From Firm-13 sp964579245 (GTDB lineage: Bacteria > Bacillota > Clostridia > Saccharofermentanales > Saccharofermentanaceae), in assembly GCA_964579245.1 (NCBI GenBank), contig CAZOFY010000067.1, positions 1-12,619 on the forward strand: a stretch of 12,619 nucleotides of DNA, read 5' to 3'. The notes below the pieces were generated by a model. It had not been told where the DNA came from and made no database searches. It worked only from the letters and a program-made list of their open reading frames with translations. The position numbers and the translations under genes were made by a program. Below, one piece after another: positions 6,160 to 12,619 of this stretch. The stretch's first letter is position 1; each line of letters starts with the position of its first letter.

Positions 6160-7478
6160 GTAAACCTGTCGTAGCAATCATCGGACGCCCCAACGTGGGA
6201 AAGTCGTCCTTTTTCAACGCACTGATTGGCGAGAGAATCTCAATCGTTGACGATAAACCGGGCGTCACTCGTGACCGTATCTATTCCGAGGCGACGTGGC
6301 GGGAGCGAACCTTCCTTCTGATCGATACGGGCGGGATTGAACCTGCAACGGATGATGAGATTCTTAAGAGCATGAGAGCCCAGGCTCAGATCGCAATCGA
6401 TACGGCTGATGTCATTCTTTTCATGTGTGACATTAAATCGGGATTGACAGCATCGGATCATGACATCGCCGTCATGCTCAGAAAATCAAGGAGACCAGTG
6501 GTTGTCTGCGTCAACAAGGTCGACCATGTCGGTTCTCTCCCCAACGAGTTATATGAATTCTATAATCTTGGTTTAGGGGAGATTTTCCCGATCTCATCCT
6601 CCCATCGATTAGGGATAGGAGAGCTTCTTGATGCTTTGTACACCCATTTTCCCGAGCCGTCGGAGTCGGGCGCGGATGAAGATACAATAAGGGTGGCTCT
6701 GATCGGTAAACCGAATTCGGGAAAATCCTCCCTTTCTAATAAGATGACCGGTGCGGAACGCTCGATTGTGTCGAATATTCCGGGAACGACGAGAGATGCG
6801 ATAGATTCCGTCGTTACGAACAAGAACGGAACATTTACCGTTATTGATACGGCAGGTCTTCGCAAGAAGAGCCGTATCGAGGATAACGTGGAAAAATATA
6901 GCATGATCCGATCTCTGGCGGCAATTGAACGAGCAAATGTGTGCGTCATTTTGATCGATGCGACTGAGGGGGTTACCGAACAGGATACAAAGGTGGCCGG
7001 TTTTGCCCATAACGCAGGGAAAGCCTGCATTATTGCCGTAAATAAGTGGGATGCCGTCGAAAAGGAGACCGGGACGTTAGAGCGTATGGAAAGAGACGTC
7101 AAAGAACGCTTTTCCTTCATGTCGTACGCGCCGGTCCTGTTTATTTCTGCCAAGACGGGGCAGCGTGTAGACAAGCTCTTTGCTTTGATCAATCATGTAC
7201 ACGAACAAGCAGGCAAGAGGCTGACGACCGGTGTTCTGAACGATGTTTTGGGAGAAGCGACCGCGATGGTTCCTACACCTCAGGATAAGGGAAAACGTCT
7301 GAAGATCTATTACGGGACACAGATCGCTACTTTTCCGCCGCAGATCATTCTTTTCGTGAATGACAAGAATCTTATGCACTTTTCTTATGAAAGATATTTA
7401 GAGAACCAGTTCCGAAAGAACTTCGGATTTGAAGGCACACCTCTGCGCTTCTATTTGCGAGAGAGAGAAAAAGAATAA
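6156..7478 (+). CDS. der: Ribosome-assembly GTPase Der (EngA)
   Basis: Essential double-GTPase that acts in 50S subunit maturation. The protein has 440 residues. The first G domain has GRPNVGKS (10-17), GVTRD, DTGG and NKVD (120-123). The second has GKPNSGKS (184-191), GTTRD, DTAG and NKWD (296-299). A KH-like C-terminal domain ends in RFYLREREKE. AAGGAGG (6142-6148) precedes the ATG at 6156, which overlaps the DUF512 stop by 4 bases. All GTP-binding motifs are intact. Close linkage to typA suggests joint expression of two ribosome-associated GTPases. Confidence 0.97.
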   Translation: MSKPVVAIIGRPNVGKSSFFNALIGERISIVDDKPGVTRDRIYSEATWRERTFLLIDTGGIEPATDDEILKSMRAQAQIAIDTADVILFMCDIKSGLTASDHDIAVMLRKSRRPVVVCVNKVDHVGSLPNELYEFYNLGLGEIFPISSSHRLGIGELLDALYTHFPEPSESGADEDTIRVALIGKPNSGKSSLSNKMTGAERSIVSNIPGTTRDAIDSVVTNKNGTFTVIDTAGLRKKSRIEDNVEKYSMIRSLAAIERANVCVILIDATEGVTEQDTKVAGFAHNAGKACIIAVNKWDAVEKETGTLERMERDVKERFSFMSYAPVLFISAKTGQRVDKLFALINHVHEQAGKRLTTGVLNDVLGEATAMVPTPQDKGKRLKIYYGTQIATFPPQIILFVNDKNLMHFSYERYLENQFRKNFGFEGTPLRFYLREREKE

Positions 7479-7493
7479 GGGAGAACCATTTCT

Positions 7494-9326
7494 ATGACCA
7501 AAATTGAAAACCTGCGCAACATCGCCATTATTGCCCACGTTGACCACGGTAAAACAACGATTGTCGATTCTATGCTGAAGCAGTCCGGCATTTATCGTGA
7601 GAACGAACAAATTGTGGAGCAAGTGATGGACTCCAACGCTTTGGAAAGAGAGCGCGGCATTACAATTTTGGCAAAAAATACAGCCATTACCTATAATGAA
7701 TGCCGAATAAATGTTGTCGATACTCCCGGACATGCTGATTTCGGAGGCGAGGTCGAGCGTGTTTTGAAGATGGTTGACGGTGTCTTGCTTGTCGTCGACG
7801 CTTACGACGGTCCCATGCCGCAGACTCGCTTTGTTCTGCGAAAAGCATTGGAGATGGGCCTTCGCCCGATCGTTTGCATCAACAAGATCGATCGTCCGGA
7901 TGCACGGGCTATTGAGGTCGTCGATATGGTTCTCGAATTATTTATTGAGCTTGGCGCGGACGATGATCAACTCGAATTTCCTGTCATTTATTCTTCTGGA
8001 AAAATGGGCTTCTCCTGCCTCGATCTCGCTGAGTATGAGAGTGGAGCCGAGCTCGATTTCCATCCGCTGTTACAGACAATCATTGATTCGATACCCTGCC
8101 CGGAAGGAGATACAGAAGCTCCGCTTCAGCTCTTGATTTCTAATATTGACTCTGATCCCTATATTGGGCGAATTGCTATCGGCAGAATCGAACGCGGATC
8201 AATCCGCCAGAACCAGAACATCGTAGTGTGCGCTTTTGGCGAATCGGCAACACGTTCTTCCCGAGTCGTGAAGTTGATGCGTTTTCAGGGACTCGGACGA
8301 CAGGAAGTTACTGAGGCAACTGTCGGAGAGATTGTTTGCGTAGCCGGTATTCCCGATATCAACATTGGAGATACCATCTGTGAACCTTCCTGTGTTGAGG
8401 CACTTCCATTTGTAAATATCGATGAGCCGACGATATCCATGACCTTCTCGGTAAATAACAGTCCATTCGCAGGCAAGGAAGGCAAATATGTCACCTCACG
8501 TCACCTTCGCGATCGTCTGTTTAAGGAAATGGAAACAAACGTATCCATGCGTCTCGAAGAGACGGATACCACGGAATCCTTCATTGTAAAGGGAAGAGGC
8601 GAACTTCACCTGTCGATTCTGATCGAGACCATGCGTCGGGAAGGATATGAGTTTCAGGCATCGAAGCCTCGCGTTATTTTAAAAGAGGTCGACGGTGAGA
8701 TGCAGGAGCCTGTCGAAATGCTTCTTGTGGATGTACCGGAGGATTTCGTAGGGGCTGTTATCGAGAAACTCGGGCAGAGAAAAGCCGAGATGGTCAATAT
8801 GCTTCCTCCCGAAAAGGGATATACACGCATGGAGTTTAAGGTTCCGACGCGAGGCATCATCGGATATCGTTCCGAATTTTTGACCGACACAAAGGGCAAT
8901 GGTATAATGAACAGCGTTATATGCGGCTTTGAGCCATACGCCGGAGCAATCGAGACACGCTCACACGGCGTTCTGGTCGCCTTTGAAGATGGCGCAGCTG
9001 TAACGTATGGACTTTATAATGCACAAGAGCGAGGATCGTTGTTTATAGGCGCAGGCACTCACGTATACGAAGGAATGATCGTAGGTGTTAACCCGAAGAA
9101 TGAGGATATCACTGTCAATGTCTGTAAGAAGAAGCAAGTTACCAACATGCGGGCATCAGGTACTGACGAGTCTTTACGTCTCGTGCCCCCGCTGCAGTAT
9201 AGCTTGGAGCAGTGCCTGGAGTTTATTGCTGATGATGAACTCTGTGAGATTACACCGAAGAGCATCCGGATGCGTAAGCAGATCCTGAATTCCGACATGA
9301 GAATGAAGGCAAGAAGCAAGAAATAG
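7494..9326 (+). CDS. typA: Ribosome-binding GTPase TypA/BipA
   Basis: Translation-factor GTPase of the EF-G type, linked to ribosome assembly and stress or cold growth. The 610-residue length is standard. AHVDHGKT (14-21) is the P-loop, ERGITI (53-58) switch I, DTPGHADF (76-83) G3 and NKID (130-133) G4. The EF-G-like domain II and the TypA-specific C-terminal region follow (GRGELHLSILIETMRREGYEF, then RGIIGYRSEF and the LRASGTDE-type segment as MRASGTDE). GGGAG (7479-7483) lies 10 bases before the ATG and 15 bases separate it from der. No damage is seen. Confidence 0.97.
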   Translation: MTKIENLRNIAIIAHVDHGKTTIVDSMLKQSGIYRENEQIVEQVMDSNALERERGITILAKNTAITYNECRINVVDTPGHADFGGEVERVLKMVDGVLLVVDAYDGPMPQTRFVLRKALEMGLRPIVCINKIDRPDARAIEVVDMVLELFIELGADDDQLEFPVIYSSGKMGFSCLDLAEYESGAELDFHPLLQTIIDSIPCPEGDTEAPLQLLISNIDSDPYIGRIAIGRIERGSIRQNQNIVVCAFGESATRSSRVVKLMRFQGLGRQEVTEATVGEIVCVAGIPDINIGDTICEPSCVEALPFVNIDEPTISMTFSVNNSPFAGKEGKYVTSRHLRDRLFKEMETNVSMRLEETDTTESFIVKGRGELHLSILIETMRREGYEFQASKPRVILKEVDGEMQEPVEMLLVDVPEDFVGAVIEKLGQRKAEMVNMLPPEKGYTRMEFKVPTRGIIGYRSEFLTDTKGNGIMNSVICGFEPYAGAIETRSHGVLVAFEDGAAVTYGLYNAQERGSLFIGAGTHVYEGMIVGVNPKNEDITVNVCKKKQVTNMRASGTDESLRLVPPLQYSLEQCLEFIADDELCEITPKSIRMRKQILNSDMRMKARSKK

Positions 9327-9349
9327 GGTAAGAGGGGCCTCGGGAAGAT

Positions 9350-10537
9350 ATGTTTTCCAAAAAGCTCAGAAGAATGACGGCGCTGCTCGTCGCGCTTCTG
9401 CTTATGGTCATAGCAGGAGTCGTTGGTATCTTTCTCGGTTATAATTACGTGACATCTCAGGATGCCCGCTTCGAGACTCTTGCGAGGGATCTCAAGACGG
9501 GGTCGCTTGTCATCAACCGAGATACGCCGAATGCAATCATGCTCGTTATCAACAGCGGTGACAACACAGAGGCGATTGCCGAAAAGCTCGAGGATGCAGG
9601 TCTGATCAATAACACATTGGTTTTCATGTTGTTGTCAAAGTTTAACGGTTTTGATGGCGGGTACCTGTCGGGCACGCATTTTCTTACAAAGGATCTTTCC
9701 TACGATGAGATTATGTACATGCTGTGCCAGGAGCCGGAGGTCATTAAGATCACGTTTCAAGAAGGTATGACATATCTTGAGCTTAAGAAAAAGCTACTTG
9801 ACAGCGGCCTGGAATTTGATCCGGCTAAGCTTGATAAGTACATGAACAGTCAGAACATGTTCGTTGAATATGAGTTCGTTTCGCAAATTTCAGTTAACGA
9901 GAATCGCGATTATATTTTGAACGGATATTTATTTCCGGATACCTATTTCTTCGATATTAACGCCTCTGAAGAGGAGATCATCGATACCTTTCTCCGCAAT
10001 ACGCAGAGGAAATTGGATCAGTATGAGGATCTGTATATTCGTGCCGAGAAAATCGGTATGACGATGGATCAGGTCATTACACTGGCTTCTATCATTCAGC
10101 AGGAGGCAAGACTCAGTGATATGCGGACCGTCTCCTGCGTTTTCCACAACCGCCTGAATTCAGAGGACCCGTCGAGCCAACTCCTCGAATCCTGCGCCAC
10201 AATCAATTATCTGCGTCAGATCGACGGACTCGAGAAAGTATGGTCAGCCGACAATCCGGCCGACAGACTCAGAGCGAGTGGCTATAACACGTACCTGCAT
10301 GCGGGGCTTCCGCCGGGACCGATCTGCATGCCCGGTATTGATGCCATCACTGCCGCTCTTTATCCGACCGACGAGAATTATATGTATTTCTGTGCCACTG
10401 GGATCAAAGGCGGCTCGGCTTTTGCCGTTACTCTAGAGGAGCATAATGCGAATGTAGAGAAATATCGTCCGAACTGGACAGACGACGAGACACATGCTCT
10501 CACAGAAACAACAACAGCAGAAGATGTTGGTGAGTAA
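9350..10537 (+). CDS. mltG: Endolytic murein transglycosylase MltG (YceG-like)
   Basis: Membrane-anchored lytic transglycosylase that cuts nascent peptidoglycan strands. The protein has 395 residues with a short cytoplasmic tail, one transmembrane helix at about 11-32, then the YceG domain. Family motifs seen are LNGYLFPDTYFF (190-201), ASIIQQEA with Glu252 as the probable catalytic residue, VFHNRLN, and YNTYLHAGLPPGPI. The usual NPG after PGPI-C reads MPG here. The last 20 or so residues are Thr/Glu-rich and probably unstructured. The ribosome site is weak (GAGGGG at 9332-9337 or GGGAAG close to the ATG), but the N-terminus is convincing. Two bases separate it from the U32 gene, a pairing also seen around yrrL-yrrO in Bacillus. 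Confidence 0.93.
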   Translation: MFSKKLRRMTALLVALLLMVIAGVVGIFLGYNYVTSQDARFETLARDLKTGSLVINRDTPNAIMLVINSGDNTEAIAEKLEDAGLINNTLVFMLLSKFNGFDGGYLSGTHFLTKDLSYDEIMYMLCQEPEVIKITFQEGMTYLELKKKLLDSGLEFDPAKLDKYMNSQNMFVEYEFVSQISVNENRDYILNGYLFPDTYFFDINASEEEIIDTFLRNTQRKLDQYEDLYIRAEKIGMTMDQVITLASIIQQEARLSDMRTVSCVFHNRLNSEDPSSQLLESCATINYLRQIDGLEKVWSADNPADRLRASGYNTYLHAGLPPGPICMPGIDAITAALYPTDENYMYFCATGIKGGSAFAVTLEEHNANVEKYRPNWTDDETHALTETTTAEDVGE

Positions 10538-10539
10538 CG

Positions 10540-11787
10540 ATGTCCAGGGTTGAGATTTTATCTCCCGCAGGCGATCCTGAGAAACTGGTAACAGCTGTTG
10601 CTTACGGAGCAGATGCGGTTTACCTTGCCGGAAAGTCGTTGGGGCTTCGTGCCGGGAGCGGTAATTTTGATCACGAAGAGATGCGCAGCGCTGTTCAATA
10701 TGCCCATGAGCATCATGTGCGCTGCTATGTGACGATGAACATTTTCGCGCATGAGGCGGATCTTGAGAAAATCGACGGTGAAATCGAATTCTGTCATGAG
10801 ACAGGTGTCGATGCGTTGATCGTGTCCGACCCGGGTATTTTCTCCCGCATACGCGAGTTATATCCTGATTTTGAAATTCACATCAGTACACAGGCAAGTG
10901 TAACGAATGCACGTTCCTGCCTGTTCTGGTACCGTCAAGGAGCGAAGCGCATCGTGTTGGCACGTGAATTGACACTGAAGGAGATCATAGCTATCCGGAA
11001 AGAGATCCCGGATGACCTGGAGCTTGAGTGCTTCGTGCATGGTGCAATGTGTATGTCGTATTCAGGCCGCTGCCTTCTCTCGAATTATTTCACAGGCCGC
11101 AATGCGAATCATGGTGAATGTGCGCAACCTTGCCGCTGGAAGTATTCTGTGATGGAAGAGAAGCGCAGAGACCAGATCCTGCCGGTCGAAGAAGACGATC
11201 GGGGGACATATATATTCAACTCCAAGGATACCTGCATGATCGACTATATTCCACAACTTATAGAGGCCGGTATCAATAGCTTTAAGATCGAGGGACGGAT
11301 TAAGGGCGCCTTCTATGCCGCATCCACTACAAAAGCTTACCGTGAAGCTGTCGACGCCTATCTGAGGAATCCACGTGAGTATCACGCTGACCCCTACTGG
11401 CGCGAAATATTGGACCGAACGGTTCACCGGGTGTTCGGGACCGGCTTTTATTTTGAGCCTCCGACTCAGAACGCTCAGATCTTTTCCGAGAATACCTATC
11501 TTCGCCCGGCCTTTGTTGCTGGTGTCGTAACGGGGTATGATCAAGACAAGAGAATGGCTATTGTCTCGCAAAGGAACAAGATCCAGGAAGGCGATCAACT
11601 GGAGGTTCTCTCACCGTCAGACCGCTTCGATCCGATCCGGGTTTCCGGTATGGCGAATTTGTCAGGAGAGTCGATAACGGCTACTCCGCATGCAATGATG
11701 ACATATTATCTTCCTGTGGAAAAAGAGCTACCTGTTCACACTTTTCTCAGTAGGATGGGAGATAAGGATAGACCGGCAGAGACATGA
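10540..11787 (+). CDS. U32 family protein, probable tRNA U34 hydroxylation protein (TrhP/YrrO-like)
   Basis: Annotated in many genomes as peptidase U32, but members such as E. coli YegQ (TrhP) and Bacillus YrrN/YrrO are needed for 5-hydroxyuridine at tRNA position 34. The protein has 415 residues. ILSPAGDPEKLVTAVAYGAD is the N-terminal signature. The central block ECFVHGAMCMSYSGRC with CAQPCRW and KDTCMIDYI gives Cys171, Cys178, Cys194 or 198, and Cys232 as candidate iron-sulfur ligands. KIEGRIKGAFYAASTTKAYR follows, and a U32 C-terminal domain lies at about 325-410. GGTGAG (10529-10534) lies 5 bases before the ATG. The mltG neighbour supports a YrrN/YrrO-like role; the methyltransferase TrmR found between them in Bacillus is absent here. 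The stop is 20 bp from the right IS terminus, yet the protein looks full length. Confidence 0.85.
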   Translation: MSRVEILSPAGDPEKLVTAVAYGADAVYLAGKSLGLRAGSGNFDHEEMRSAVQYAHEHHVRCYVTMNIFAHEADLEKIDGEIEFCHETGVDALIVSDPGIFSRIRELYPDFEIHISTQASVTNARSCLFWYRQGAKRIVLARELTLKEIIAIRKEIPDDLELECFVHGAMCMSYSGRCLLSNYFTGRNANHGECAQPCRWKYSVMEEKRRDQILPVEEDDRGTYIFNSKDTCMIDYIPQLIEAGINSFKIEGRIKGAFYAASTTKAYREAVDAYLRNPREYHADPYWREILDRTVHRVFGTGFYFEPPTQNAQIFSENTYLRPAFVAGVVTGYDQDKRMAIVSQRNKIQEGDQLEVLSPSDRFDPIRVSGMANLSGESITATPHAMMTYYLPVEKELPVHTFLSRMGDKDRPAET

Positions 11788-11807
11788 ATCAGACTCTGAA
11801 AAAAAGT

Positions 11808-11825
11808 GGCTGTTGCAAAAGTGAT
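11808..11825 (+). repeat. Inner terminal inverted repeat of right IS relic
   Basis: GGCTGTTGCAAAAGTGAT, the exact inverted match of 551-568. It begins 20 bases after the stop of the U32 gene. Confidence 0.7.
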
Positions 11826-11837
11826 TGATAAATCACT
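11817..11837 (-). terminator. Stem-loop plus T4 just inside the right IS terminus
   Basis: AGTGATT (11820-11826), loop GATA, AATCACT (11831-11837); on the minus strand the stem is followed by TTTT. Same position and stem as 539-559. It would act only on minus-strand transcripts leaving the element, not on U32 transcripts. Confidence 0.45.
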
Positions 11838-11998
11838 GGAACAATGGCCCTTTTTCATGCGATTTTAAGAGAAAGCACCTCATGTAACCTTTCAAAAGGG
11901 TCGCTAGAGGCGGTTCTTATTCACTTATCGTGGATTACTTGTGTTTTGGGCGAAGGAAATCCAGTGATAAGCTTTTGCTTCGCTGTTTCAACCAGGAA

Positions 11999-12286
11999 TC
12001 AAGCGATTTCCTTCATATGAAACAGTTGGTCACATCAATGTCCCTGGATTTTTCATGGAGTTTGTTTATATTGTAACTCATGCTCATCAGCAGGAATTCG
12101 GTTCGGACGTTTTCTATCCCCGCATCAGAAATCTTCGGAATCCGCCGTCTTCCTTTATCACGCCAAAGGCGCCTTCAATCGGAATGGACCGATTCATTCG
12201 AAGGAGGATTCCTTTGGTCGTTGTTGTGTTTTCTAAGGAGATTTGCCGTAGTTCGGTAAAAAGTTCTGAATTCTTCCTTTGTCGAT
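11999..12286 (-). pseudogene. C-terminal fragment of IS1182-type transposase, frameshifted
   Basis: On the minus strand the translation reads ELRQISLENTTTTKGILLRM, then NRSIPIEGAFGVIKED and GGFRRFLMRG, then a TAG at 12116-12114. Alignment with the left copy shows one base missing just after MRG, which causes the frameshift. The homologous end point is the TGA at 12001-11999. The first two catalytic Asp residues and all N-terminal sequence are absent because repeats replace them beyond 12286. An ATG at 12299 lies in repeat sequence and is not a real start. Confidence 0.75.
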
Positions 12287-12619
12287 GATTACCTACCAAA
12301 TTGGCAAAATATAGCTATTTGTATGTGCATCAATGAGCAATAAAGCTGTTATTTATCAATGATTACCCACGCAATCATCACAAACAGACGATCTCGTATG
12401 TGCATCAATGAGTAATAAAGAGGTTATTTCTCAACGATTACCCACGCAATCGGCGCAAAGAGACGATCTTGTATGTGCATCAATGAACAACAACGAGGTT
12501 ATTTATCAATGATTACCCATGCAATCATCGCAAACAGACGATCTCGTATGTGCATTAATGAGCAATAAAGAAGTTATTTGTCAATGATTACCCACGCAAT
12601 CATCGCAAACAGACGATCT
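12287..12619 (+). repeat. 75-bp tandem repeat array, at least 4.4 units (continues past window)
   Basis: Units begin at 12287 (74 bp, divergent in its first half), 12361, 12436, 12511 and 12586 (cut at the window end). The spacing is exactly 75 bp for the last three steps. Units begin GATTACCC and share GTATGTGCATCAATGAGCAA with few changes. Conservation runs along the whole unit, so there are no variable spacers. Stop codons occur in every frame of the unit, so it is non-coding. Each unit can fold AATAA with TTATT within TCAATGA arms. The same array starts on the outer side of the left relic. Confidence 0.9.
12330..12362. repeat. Hairpin at a right-array unit junction (representative)
   Basis: TCAATGA (12330-12336) can pair with TCAATGA (12356-12362), save a central A-A mismatch. 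AATAA pairs with TTATT inside it around a small loop. Comparable structures recur once per 75 bp. It is weaker than the left version at 14-46. Confidence 0.55.

Larger units (their letters stand above)
11808..12619 (-). mobile_element. Right copy of IS1182-type relic with tandem-repeat array (runs off window)
   Basis: Inverted mate of 1-568. It starts with GGCTGTTGCAAAA at 11808, carries the same stem-loop and the decayed transposase end, and passes into the repeat array at 12287. The relic part is 479 bp (11808-12286), the same length as the left one (90-568), with compensating small indels. The transposase fragment is frameshifted, so this copy is inactive. The outer end is not visible. Confidence 0.75.

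Noticed and set aside
6560..7192. 210-residue minus-strand open frame inside der
   Set aside because: It is antisense to an intact Der with all motifs present; a shadow frame.
570..11807. Functional composite transposon carrying the core genes
   Set aside because: Both relics have broken transposases, are old by divergence, and enclose housekeeping genes whose composition looks native.
12287..12619. CRISPR array
   Set aside because: Identity extends over the whole 75-bp unit with only scattered substitutions, so there are no variable spacers, and no cas genes are nearby.
12287..12619. Replication-origin iterons or DnaA boxes
   Set aside because: TTACCCACG and TGTGCATCA each differ from the DnaA box in at least two positions, and no replication gene is in the window.
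12287..12619. Integron attC-like sites
   Set aside because: The hairpins are in tandem without gene cassettes between them and no integrase is seen.

Overview
The window looks like a chromosomal segment of a low-to-mid GC anaerobic Firmicute (Bacillota, Clostridia-like). The grounds are strong GGAGG-type ribosome sites, a PDZ/radical-SAM DUF512 protein and a DUF1934 protein (both typical of that group), a Firmicute-type Ddl, and an mltG-U32 pairing also known from Bacillus. I cannot name the species from sequence alone.

Layout. Positions 1-568 hold a decayed insertion-sequence relic with part of a tandem repeat. Positions 600-11787 hold ten housekeeping genes. Positions 11808-12619 hold a second copy of the same relic, in inverted orientation, running into a 75-bp tandem-repeat array cut by the window edge. 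The core genes are an RluA-family pseudouridine synthase (minus strand), then on the plus strand ddl, murI, a DUF1934 gene, rpmF, a DUF512 radical-SAM gene, der, typA, mltG and a U32-family gene. The synthase and ddl diverge from a shared 243-bp region. ddl-murI-DUF1934 overlap like an operon. rpmF has its own clear promoter and a terminator. DUF512-der-typA-mltG-U32 follow with overlaps or very short gaps and look like a second operon.

How the genes work together. One theme is the cell wall: ddl makes D-Ala-D-Ala, murI makes D-Glu, and mltG cuts nascent glycan strands. The other is ribosome and RNA maturation: pseudouridine synthase, L32, Der, TypA/BipA and a U32 protein probably involved in tRNA hydroxylation. 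Nothing in the core block looks foreign.

The most unusual structure is at the two ends. Each relic is 479 bp by my count. It consists of a terminal repeat beginning GGCTGTTGCAAAA, a 7-bp hairpin, and the C-terminal part of an IS1182-type DDE transposase. Each is joined at the same point to a divergent 74-bp repeat unit and then canonical 75-bp units. The units are non-coding and carry an imperfect hairpin. Because the same relic/array junction occurs twice, the fusion appears to be a unit that was copied as a whole, possibly a non-autonomous repeat-carrying element. The two copies lie just behind the stop codons of the outermost genes and bracket the block as inverted repeats.
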